DNA of 43,511 nucleotides. Origin: Crocinitomicaceae bacterium. GTDB taxonomy: Bacteria; Bacteroidota; Bacteroidia; Flavobacteriales_D; Crocinitomicaceae. The notes below the pieces were generated by a model that had not been told where the DNA came from, made no database searches, and saw only the letters and a program-made list of their open reading frames with translations. Location: positions 1 through 43,511 of the forward strand of contig JAIPCC010000011.1 in the NCBI GenBank assembly GCA_021738405.1, written 5' to 3'. Below, piece after piece: positions 17,222-24,180 of the stretch. Numbering within the stretch: position 1 is the first letter of the stretch; each line of letters starts with the position of its first letter. A program made the translations under genes and the position numbers.

Positions 17222-18550
17222 ATGCTCGCACTCAATTACAAGACAATTTTAGGCGTGGCCCTACCCATGATGGTGACGGGCTTTATTCAATCGATTGTCT
17301 TGCTTACCGATGCCTCTTTAATTGCAAGGTATTCAACAGAAGCCTTTGATGCTGTAGGCAACGCTGGCTTGCTCTACGTGACCTTATTTATGTGTTTGGC
17401 AGGCATGGCCGATGGTGCGCAAATCATCATTGCCCGCAGAATTGGTCAGCAAAAACCAGAGCTCATTGGCCAAGTTTTTGGCAGTACCGTTTGGGTCTTG
17501 TGCACTTTAGCATTGGCTCTATTTGGGATACTCTATTTTTTGATGCCCAATTTGGTTGCAGCTTACTCAGAACAAGCAGAAATTGCCCGACTTCAGGGTA
17601 TTTATATCGAGCAGCGAAGCTTTTCGCTGTTTTTTGCCATGATTACCCTTTCTATCCAAGCATTTTTCTTAGCCGAAGGAAAGTCATGGGTGGTACTCGT
17701 TACCTCAGTGCTCACTGCAAGTTCCAATGCCGTATTGGCCTACGCGCTTATTTTTGGCGAATTTGGACTACCCGAAATGGGCATCAGAGGCGCTGCCTTG
17801 GCCTCCACCATTGCCGACGGCCTTGGCATGGTAAGCATGCTTTGCTTTTTATTCTTCTCCAAGGAACAAAAAAAATACAAACTCCTCGCCTATTTCAAGG
17901 TAGACTTTAGCTCTATAAAGGAGCTGCTCAAAGTAGGCAGCCCGCTCATGTTACAAGGTTTTTCTGCGCTGGCCACCTGGACGCTCTTCTTTACTTGGCT
18001 CGAACAAAAAGGTACTTTTGACCTCACGGTTTCTCAGAATATCCGCTCCATTTATTTCTTGGCATTTGTACCCATTTGGGGTTTTGCAGGCACTACCAAA
18101 ACTTATATTTCACAGTATTTGGGCGCTAAAAAAATGGAGCAAATCCCGCAAATTCAGAGAAAAATTCAGTTGCTCACGGTTTGTTTTATGCTACTGACTT
18201 TTCACGGGGCACTGCTTTATCCTGAAACGATGATCAGAATGGTAAACCCCGCAGAGGCGTATGTAGCCAAAAGTGCTGAAATCCTGAAACTCATCGCGGT
18301 ATCCATTCTGCTCTTTGGTTTTATTTCAGTCTATTTTCAGACCATTCACGGCAGTGGCAATACGCTACACTCCATGCTCATTGAGTTTTTTACGGTTGGT
18401 GTGTATAGCATCTTTTGTTATTTATTCATCAAAGTTTGGGCGCTAGACGTCTATTGGATTTGGACGGTAGAATACATTTATTTCGGCATATTAGGGATTG
18501 TTTCTATAACGTATCTCAAAAAATATAATTGGCAAAACAAACAGGTATGA
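17222..18550 (+). CDS. MATE family multidrug/metabolite exporter
   Basis: A 442-residue integral membrane protein with about 12 hydrophobic segments arranged as two similar halves, the MATE (NorM/DinF-like) pattern. These antiporters export cationic drugs or metabolites using sodium or proton gradients. The first segments (VALPMMVTGFIQSIVLLTDA, then GNAGLLYVTLFMCLAGMADG) fit the family. It abuts the methyltransferase gene without a gap and overlaps fmt by 4 bp, so all three are probably one transcript. The substrate is unknown. Confidence 0.88.
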   Translation: MLALNYKTILGVALPMMVTGFIQSIVLLTDASLIARYSTEAFDAVGNAGLLYVTLFMCLAGMADGAQIIIARRIGQQKPELIGQVFGSTVWVLCTLALALFGILYFLMPNLVAAYSEQAEIARLQGIYIEQRSFSLFFAMITLSIQAFFLAEGKSWVVLVTSVLTASSNAVLAYALIFGEFGLPEMGIRGAALASTIADGLGMVSMLCFLFFSKEQKKYKLLAYFKVDFSSIKELLKVGSPLMLQGFSALATWTLFFTWLEQKGTFDLTVSQNIRSIYFLAFVPIWGFAGTTKTYISQYLGAKKMEQIPQIQRKIQLLTVCFMLLTFHGALLYPETMIRMVNPAEAYVAKSAEILKLIAVSILLFGFISVYFQTIHGSGNTLHSMLIEFFTVGVYSIFCYLFIKVWALDVYWIWTVEYIYFGILGIVSITYLKKYNWQNKQV

Positions 18551-19500
18551 GTGCAGGACTTCGAATCGTATTTATGGGTACGCCCGCTTTTGCAGTGCGC
18601 ATTTTAGACGAGCTCCACCAAAGTCAGCACCAAGTAGTTGGTGTGGTAACCGTTGCAGACAAACCTGCTGGCCGCGGCCAACTCATGCACCAAAGCGCCG
18701 TAAAAACATATGCGCTCGCGCACCAATTGCCTTTACTGCAGCCCGACAAACTCCGCGACGACGCCTTCATTGCTACTTTACAACAGTGGCAGGCCGATGT
18801 ATTTGTGGTGGTTGCTTTTAGAATGTTACCCGATGTGGTTTGGAAGCTCCCAAGACTAGGCACCTTCAACCTGCATGCTTCTTTATTACCGGCCTACCGC
18901 GGCGCAGCACCCATCAATTGGGCGCTCATCAACGGCGACAGCGAAAGTGGTGTGACCACATTTATGATCAATGAAGAGATCGATGCTGGAAGCATTCTCA
19001 AGCAAGCTAAAGTTGAACTCACTCCGAACATGACCGCCGGCGTTTTACACGACCAACTTCAAGAACTTGGCGCTGCGCTCACCCTTCAGACTTGTAATGA
19101 CTTGGCTTCGGGTAATATTGAACCCAAAGCGCAAACCCCAATAATAGGAAAGCGCGCATTGGCCCCCAAACTTTTCAAGGAAAACACAAAAATAGACTGG
19201 GCGCTACCTGCCCAAGAAATACACAATCTGGTCAGAGGCCTTGATCCGTATCCAGCCGCATGGTGTCAGCTGTGGTCAGTGCAAAAAGAGACATGGGTAC
19301 AATTCAAAATTTTCAATACCGCTATAGCCGATAAGCCATGTACACGCCAAGATGGGCCGCAAGCGCACAAAGAGGGGATTTTATTTCCTTGTGGAGGCCA
19401 AACGACTTTACTAGTGAAGGAAGTGCAGATGGAAGGCAAAAAGCGCATGGACGCCAAAGCATTTATGGCGGGTAATGAGCTCAGTTTGTTTCGTTACTGA
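18547..19500 (+). CDS. fmt: Methionyl-tRNA formyltransferase
   Basis: A 317-residue enzyme that formylates the initiator Met-tRNA using 10-formyltetrahydrofolate. The N-terminal formyl-transferase domain begins RIVFMGTPAFAVRIL; the catalytic block is NLHASLLPAYRGAAPINWAL, with the following GVTTFMINEEIDAG. The C-terminal domain (about 205-317) contains IDWALPAQEIHNLVRGLDPY, PAAW. The start at 18547 overlaps the MATE stop (ATGA). The 3' end overlaps the convergent gene at 19494 by 7 bp. Confidence 0.96.
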   Translation: MSAGLRIVFMGTPAFAVRILDELHQSQHQVVGVVTVADKPAGRGQLMHQSAVKTYALAHQLPLLQPDKLRDDAFIATLQQWQADVFVVVAFRMLPDVVWKLPRLGTFNLHASLLPAYRGAAPINWALINGDSESGVTTFMINEEIDAGSILKQAKVELTPNMTAGVLHDQLQELGAALTLQTCNDLASGNIEPKAQTPIIGKRALAPKLFKENTKIDWALPAQEIHNLVRGLDPYPAAWCQLWSVQKETWVQFKIFNTAIADKPCTRQDGPQAHKEGILFPCGGQTTLLVKEVQMEGKKRMDAKAFMAGNELSLFRY

Positions 19501-20663
19501 GGAATATTGAAAGAGATGCCAAAACGCATCGGGTAAACCCCGACGGTAGTACCTTCTTTGAACATGCTGAGGATGGCGTAATTGGCAAACAAACCAAAAT
19601 ATCCGTAACCGACACGAACGCTGGCGTCTAGCATCCAGGTATTCAGATTGAACTTGGCTTTGGTGGTATTTTCAAATTGATCGCCATTGGCATAGGTACC
19701 CGTAAAGCGCTGATGGCTGTACAAGCGCACGCCACCGACAACGCCAGCATTGATATAAAATGACTTCTTAAACGCGTTATTGGCCGTGTAATCTAAGTAA
19801 AGAGGAACGGTCATGTATGCCGCATAAAGCGTGTTGCGCTTGTAAACCTGATCGTTGTTGATCACGGCATACACGGTATCTGCGTTGTGGGCAAGGACGT
19901 AAGAAGAAGTGAGTTCGGTGGTGCCAAAATTGAAGCCATACCCTGTTGTAAGACCAAAAACATCACCAATTAAATTGAACTTGTGTTGAAAGGTATTGAA
20001 GTTGAAGAAAATGCTTTTTGCACTATTGTTTTCCCAATAAGGTGTAGAGGAGAAAGTTGTAGTTGGATCTAAGAAACCTGTTGTATTGAGCTGAACACCT
20101 AATTCAAAGCCAGCCCAGTGTGCCTTGCCCGTATGATTAGTCATTTCATCTTCAAATTCAAAATCGCCTTCCATGTCTAAATCGAAGTCAAAAAGAATTT
20201 GAAGGCGGTATGACGCCACAATTGGTGTTCCATTTTCATCGGAAGCTGGAATCCAGTTTGGCATATTGCGCACGATGTCAAGTGCAGCGCTATCGAGCAT
20301 GGCATCATAACCCAATTCGACGAAGGGCTTCGTGACCTTGCCGTCTATTGCAATTTCAAAGGCTACGTAGACAGATTCTCCCCAAGGAAATGCTTCGCTC
20401 GTGTCGGCAAAAATGAATTGTTCTACCGCATCTTTGACGTACAAATTAAGCGAATCTTGACCACCTGGAAACTGAGGTGTACTGCGGTCTTCTGCCATAT
20501 CTGGCGCAGCCCAAACTTCGGTAATTTCTACCGGAGGCGGCACCAAATCTTGTTCAATGACAACGCTCGTATCGATTTTTTCTACTAATTGCGGCTTTTC
20601 TAAAACTTGTGCCTGAGCAGCAAAACAAAATAAGGAAATGACCGCAGCGCTGATATTTTTCAT
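19494..20663 (-). CDS. TonB C-terminal-like domain joined to an outer-membrane beta-barrel
   Basis: A 389-residue secreted protein. The start at 20663 gives a signal peptide cut after AQA (about residue 18). Residues about 55-160 resemble the TonB C-terminal domain as found in Bacteroidota: PQFPGGQDSLNLYVKD, then VYVAFEIAIDGKVTKPFVEL and DSAALDIVRNMPNWIPASDE. Residues about 185-389 look like an outer-membrane beta-barrel: alternating strands with many aromatic residues and a final FGISFNIPQ. No N-terminal membrane anchor or Pro-rich linker is present, so it is not a normal TonB. The upstream gene on the same strand is the riboswitch-controlled TonB-dependent receptor, but it has its own -7 box, so co-regulation is not established. 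Function unknown. Confidence 0.7.
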   Translation of the reverse strand: MKNISAAVISLFCFAAQAQVLEKPQLVEKIDTSVVIEQDLVPPPVEITEVWAAPDMAEDRSTPQFPGGQDSLNLYVKDAVEQFIFADTSEAFPWGESVYVAFEIAIDGKVTKPFVELGYDAMLDSAALDIVRNMPNWIPASDENGTPIVASYRLQILFDFDLDMEGDFEFEDEMTNHTGKAHWAGFELGVQLNTTGFLDPTTTFSSTPYWENNSAKSIFFNFNTFQHKFNLIGDVFGLTTGYGFNFGTTELTSSYVLAHNADTVYAVINNDQVYKRNTLYAAYMTVPLYLDYTANNAFKKSFYINAGVVGGVRLYSHQRFTGTYANGDQFENTTKAKFNLNTWMLDASVRVGYGYFGLFANYAILSMFKEGTTVGVYPMRFGISFNIPQ

Positions 20664-20664
20664 G

Positions 20665-20680
20665 TGGAGAATTTTCTCCA
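20665..20680. repeat. Perfect inverted repeat before the TonB-C/barrel gene
   Basis: TGGAGAA-TT-TTCTCCA, 7-bp arms with a 2-bp centre, lies between the -7 box and the ATG of the gene at 20663 and touches the box. It could be an operator or a 5' hairpin; it may also be chance. Confidence 0.45.
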
Positions 20681-20686
20681 AAGATA
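20679..20686 (-). promoter_or_regulatory. -7 box for the gene at 20663
   Basis: Reads TATCTTTG on the minus strand, 15 nt before the ATG. It lies in the gap between the receptor stop codon and this gene, so the gene may be transcribed separately from the receptor. Confidence 0.5.
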
Positions 20687-20691
20687 GAGAA

Positions 20692-22944
20692 TTAAAACTG
20701 GATGTTCATTTTCAATAAGAAATGTCTACCCGCTTGTGGGTAGTAAAAGTTTTCAGTTGTTGTGAGGCCACCGTATTGATAACTAAAGGTATAGCCATTA
20801 TTGGCATAGAGCGCGTTGAAGAGGTTGTTGACCAACAAACCAATTTCCATTTCTTTGGCAAAGTTTTGCTTGACTTTATAGTTGCAAATGAAATTGGTAA
20901 AGGTGAATGGATCTAGGCTTCTGGCCACACTTGAAGTGTTGTCTAGGTATTGACGCGCCACATATTTGCTTTGTAGGGCCAAAGAAAGTGCGGCTGTGGG
21001 CTGGTATTGCAAACCTAAAGTATGAATGAAATTGGGTGAAAACGCCAAATCGGTGGTGCCGTGATCGATTTGTGCTTGGGTATAATAAGGCGCTTCGTCT
21101 AAATAAACATCTACGAATTCGACAAAGTTCATGATCTTGTTCTGGCTGAGCGTTGTAGCACCTTGAAGGCGCCATTTTTCGGTCAGTTGATAAGCAAATT
21201 CAAATTCCAAACCAGCGCGGTAGCTTTGGTCTACATTGGTTCGGGTATAGCCACCAACGTCGTTGATTTGGCCCGTTAAAACCAACTGATCTTGGTAGTA
21301 CATCAAAAACAAATTGGCCTGTGCATTCCAGCGCTTATAGACCAAGCGATAAGCAAGCTCTGCATCGTACATGCGCTCTGGTAACGGTCTGTTTTCAGGG
21401 GTGCTTTCTCTGAAATCGCGGCGTACAGGTTCGCGATTGGCAATACCAACAGAACCAAAAAGCTTATTTGACCCAAGCGTCTTGACAAAGGCCATTTTGG
21501 GATTGAAAAAATGGTACTGCACATTTTGCGTTACGTCGGACAAAACGCCGCTGACTTGGTCTACACCCAAGAAAGCATAAGCGATACCGCGGTATTGAAG
21601 GTCGAGTTGGAGGTCCCAACCGTTTTGAGTGTAGTTTGACTTCAGATACGTACTCAACTCCGATTTATTGGCGTCGTTGTCGTAATAGCGCTCGTAAATT
21701 TGACTATTCGAAGCAAATTGGGCCCAAATGATTTCGCCAAAATGCAGCCCGGTGTAGCGGTTTGCGGCGCCGCCAAGGGTCAATTTCCAATTGGGCTTGA
21801 GTTGGTAATTGAAGCCGTAAACGATCCCAACAAAATGGTTGTCTAGCCAGCGTCTTCTGATCAAATCAGCGCTCAGGATTGAATCTGTACCGACCACAAC
21901 TGGCGCAAGCCCGTAGTCGGAGAGCGCATCTTGGTTTCTGTATTCTTCGTAGAAGCCTCTTCCATAGGTGTAATGAGCCGCCAAGTTGAGGTCGAGTTTT
22001 GAAGAGAAACGGTGGATGAAGTGCAGCTGGTAATTATCTTGATTGTAGTTGTCTACTTGATTGGCGTAGGTGTAGTAGTTGTATGTTCTGCCAGACTGCA
22101 ATAGGTTCTGCGTTTCGGCAGCGCTCAATCCATTGCGCGCAGCGTAGTCGAGCATGCCTTGTTCATCTGAACGGTAGTGGCTTTCGGGCGTGCCATACCA
22201 AGCTTGATAAGTGCGCTCTGTGCCATTCAAGACCACGGCTTTCCAGATTGATTTTTGAGTCAAATAAGTTGCGGTAAGCGCAAGTGAACGCAAATCTGCC
22301 GAAGCGCGATCTAAGTAGCCGCCTGAACGGATTTCAGAGAGGCGAGCATCTAAAGAAAAATGGTTGTTGAGCAGGCCAGTTGAAGCCTGGAGCGTGCCCC
22401 GGAGCGTGCCAAACGAACCGCCAGAAAAATCGATGCGCGCCGCTGGTTGTGCGCGCAAGTCATTGGTTTTGATGTTGACACTTGCGCCAAACGCAGCTGC
22501 GCCGTTGGTAGAAGAACCTACCCCGCGCTGCACTTGCATATTTTCGATGGAGCCCACGAGGTCTGGCATATTGACCCAATAGACATCGTGAGATTCTGGA
22601 TCATTGACTGGCACGCCGTTGATCGTTACATTGATGCGACTGGCGTCTACGCCACGGATGCGCAGACCGCTGTAGCCGATGCCCGCACCCGCGTCGCTGG
22701 TAGTAACCACCGAAGGCGTGAACTCTAGCAGTGTGGGCATATCTTGACCAAAATTCTTGCTGTTGAGCGCCGTTTTGTTGACGGTTGTGTTGTTTGGGGC
22801 ATCTTGGGCGCGCAAGCCTTTTACCACGACACCTTCCATATTTTGAATAACGCGAATGGTATCACCCGAAACTTGGAATTTGTTCTGTTGGGCCAAAGCA
22901 AATTGACCGATGAACGAAATGAATAGTAAAAATCTTGTTTTCAT
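20692..22944 (-). CDS. TonB-dependent outer-membrane receptor, probably for thiamine compounds
   Basis: A 750-residue TonB-dependent receptor. A signal peptide (MKTRFLLFISFIGQFALA, cut before QQ) is followed by the plug domain (about 40-150: LPTLLEFTPSV, then GLRIRGVDASRINVTINGVP and VNDPESHDVYW) and a large beta-barrel ending in a terminal aromatic strand (LLKMNIQF). No carboxypeptidase-like N-terminal domain and no adjacent SusD homologue are present. A TPP riboswitch directly upstream (23002-23082) shows that expression depends on thiamine pyrophosphate, so the natural ligand is probably thiamine, its phosphate or a precursor. Riboswitch-controlled receptors of this kind have been predicted in Bacteroidota. 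The gene is followed by a TonB-C/barrel gene with its own promoter. Confidence 0.88.
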   Translation of the reverse strand: MKTRFLLFISFIGQFALAQQNKFQVSGDTIRVIQNMEGVVVKGLRAQDAPNNTTVNKTALNSKNFGQDMPTLLEFTPSVVTTSDAGAGIGYSGLRIRGVDASRINVTINGVPVNDPESHDVYWVNMPDLVGSIENMQVQRGVGSSTNGAAAFGASVNIKTNDLRAQPAARIDFSGGSFGTLRGTLQASTGLLNNHFSLDARLSEIRSGGYLDRASADLRSLALTATYLTQKSIWKAVVLNGTERTYQAWYGTPESHYRSDEQGMLDYAARNGLSAAETQNLLQSGRTYNYYTYANQVDNYNQDNYQLHFIHRFSSKLDLNLAAHYTYGRGFYEEYRNQDALSDYGLAPVVVGTDSILSADLIRRRWLDNHFVGIVYGFNYQLKPNWKLTLGGAANRYTGLHFGEIIWAQFASNSQIYERYYDNDANKSELSTYLKSNYTQNGWDLQLDLQYRGIAYAFLGVDQVSGVLSDVTQNVQYHFFNPKMAFVKTLGSNKLFGSVGIANREPVRRDFRESTPENRPLPERMYDAELAYRLVYKRWNAQANLFLMYYQDQLVLTGQINDVGGYTRTNVDQSYRAGLEFEFAYQLTEKWRLQGATTLSQNKIMNFVEFVDVYLDEAPYYTQAQIDHGTTDLAFSPNFIHTLGLQYQPTAALSLALQSKYVARQYLDNTSSVARSLDPFTFTNFICNYKVKQNFAKEMEIGLLVNNLFNALYANNGYTFSYQYGGLTTTENFYYPQAGRHFLLKMNIQF

Positions 22945-22950
22945 TTTCTA

Positions 22951-22982
22951 AAAAATTAAACAAGAATAAGGGGCTCTTCTTG
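22951..22982 (-). terminator. Candidate riboswitch expression platform hairpin
   Basis: On the minus-strand RNA: CAAGAA, loop GAGCCCCUUA, UUCUUG, then a U-rich tract (UUUAAUUUUU). The stem is weak (6 bp). The loop contains CCCCUUA, exactly complementary to UAAGGGG in the aptamer. It ends 7 nt before the ATG at 22944. Confidence 0.45.
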
Positions 22983-23001
22983 ACAGTTTTGTAAGTTAAG
23001 C

Positions 23002-23082
23002 GCGTCATCTTCCCTTCGCTGGCATTATCCAAATCAGGTTCAATGGGTATGTTCTCAGCCTTTCGGCACCCCTTAGAGACGC
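23002..23082 (-). ncRNA. TPP riboswitch aptamer (THI element)
   Basis: On the minus strand the conserved THI-box pieces appear in order: GGGGUGCC, GGCUGAGA, ACCC, UUGAACCUGAU, GGAUAAUGCCAGCG and AGGGAAG. P1 forms from GCGUC (23082 to 23078) and GACGC (23006 to 23002). P3 is unusually short (GCC-GAAA-GGC). It lies 57 nt before the ATG of the TonB-dependent receptor, with a -7 box immediately before it, so the transcript should begin almost at the aptamer. TPP binding should reduce receptor expression. Confidence 0.95.
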
Positions 23083-23084
23083 TG

Positions 23085-23092
23085 CAAAAATA
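23085..23092 (-). promoter_or_regulatory. -7 box for the riboswitch-receptor transcript
   Basis: Reads TATTTTTG on the minus strand with a TTG 22 bp upstream. The predicted start is within a few bases of the aptamer's P1 strand. Confidence 0.6.
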
Positions 23093-23161
23093 AGTCTTTT
23101 TGAACTAACCCATCCAAACCAGAAATAAAAATCCTTTGGCGTTGGATAAAAAGAATTGATG

Positions 23162-24145
23162 CTAAGCAGATAGCGCAGCAACCAACTTGGCAATTTGTAC
23201 CGCATTGGTAGCGGCACCCTTGCGCAGGTTGTCGGCAACTATCCACAAGTTGAGCGTATTGGCTTGGCTTTCGTCGCGGCGAATGCGGCCAACGAAGACG
23301 TCGTCTTTACCCTGTGCCATGCGCGGCATTGGATACTCAAATTGGGCTAAGTTGTCTTGAACGGTGATACCCGGGGTTTGCGCCAGTATTTGTCTGACTT
23401 CTTGCAAATCAAAATCGTTTTCAAAAGAAATGTTCACCGCTTCTGAATGCCCGCCAACAACCGGAACCCGAACAGCTGTGGCCGTAACGTTGATGCTCGG
23501 ATCTAAGATTTTTTTGGTCTCGTTGGTGAGTTTCATCTCTTCTTTGGTGTAGCCGTTGTCTAAGAAGACGTCGCACTGCGGGATGCAATTTTGATCGATC
23601 GGGTACTTATAAGCCATTTCGCCGGAAATGCCCGCGCGTTCGTTGGCCAGCTGCTGAACTGCTTTCACGCCGGTTCCGGTAATCGATTGATAGGTAGAAA
23701 CCACCACGCGCTTCACGCCATACTTTTGGTGCAGGGGCGCCAAGACCATGACGAGTTGAATGGTGCTGCAGTTTGGATTGGCGATGATGAGGTCTTGTTT
23801 GGTGAGGAGTTGTCCGTTGATTTCCGGAACGATGAGCTTTTTTGTTGGATCCATGCGCCAAGCCGAACTGTTGTCTATGACCACGGTGCCTTTCTCAGCA
23901 AAACGAGGCGCCCACTCCGTTGAGGTGTCTCCACCTGCAGAAAAAATGGCGATATCTGGCGCGGCATCTACTGCGGTTTGCAATCCAATGACCGCATATT
24001 GCTTGCCTTGAAACGTTAGTTGCTTACCGACGCTGTTTTCGGAGGCGACCAAAAGTAATTCAGTAAAAGGAAATTGTTGTTCTGCCAACACCTCTAACAT
24101 CACTGAACCTACCATTCCGGTGGCTCCTACTACAGCTATTTTCAT
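23162..24145 (-). CDS. asd: Aspartate-semialdehyde dehydrogenase
   Basis: A 327-residue enzyme that reduces aspartyl phosphate to aspartate semialdehyde with NADPH, at the root of lysine/diaminopimelate, threonine and methionine synthesis. The NADP-binding start is MKIAVVGATGMVG; the active-site cysteine is C126 in NPNCSTIQ, and the catalytic histidine is H233 in VVGGHSE. The length is normal. A -7 box lies 14 nt upstream at 24160-24167. Between its stop and the TPP-riboswitch promoter is about 70 bp with no clear terminator. Confidence 0.96.
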   Translation of the reverse strand: MKIAVVGATGMVGSVMLEVLAEQQFPFTELLLVASENSVGKQLTFQGKQYAVIGLQTAVDAAPDIAIFSAGGDTSTEWAPRFAEKGTVVIDNSSAWRMDPTKKLIVPEINGQLLTKQDLIIANPNCSTIQLVMVLAPLHQKYGVKRVVVSTYQSITGTGVKAVQQLANERAGISGEMAYKYPIDQNCIPQCDVFLDNGYTKEEMKLTNETKKILDPSINVTATAVRVPVVGGHSEAVNISFENDFDLQEVRQILAQTPGITVQDNLAQFEYPMPRMAQGKDDVFVGRIRRDESQANTLNLWIVADNLRKGAATNAVQIAKLVAALSA

Positions 24146-24159
24146 TGTTCAATTTTTTA

Positions 24160-24167
24160 CAAAAATA
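24160..24167 (-). promoter_or_regulatory. -7 box for asd
   Basis: Reads TATTTTTG on the minus strand, 14 nt before the asd ATG. The divergent gene begins at 24181. Confidence 0.5.
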
Positions 24168-24180
24168 ATCTTTGTTTGCC

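Noticed and set aside
23093-23161. Weak hairpin after asd followed by T-rich sequence
   Set aside because: Only 4-5 bp of pairing (ATCC/GGAT); not enough to call a terminator.
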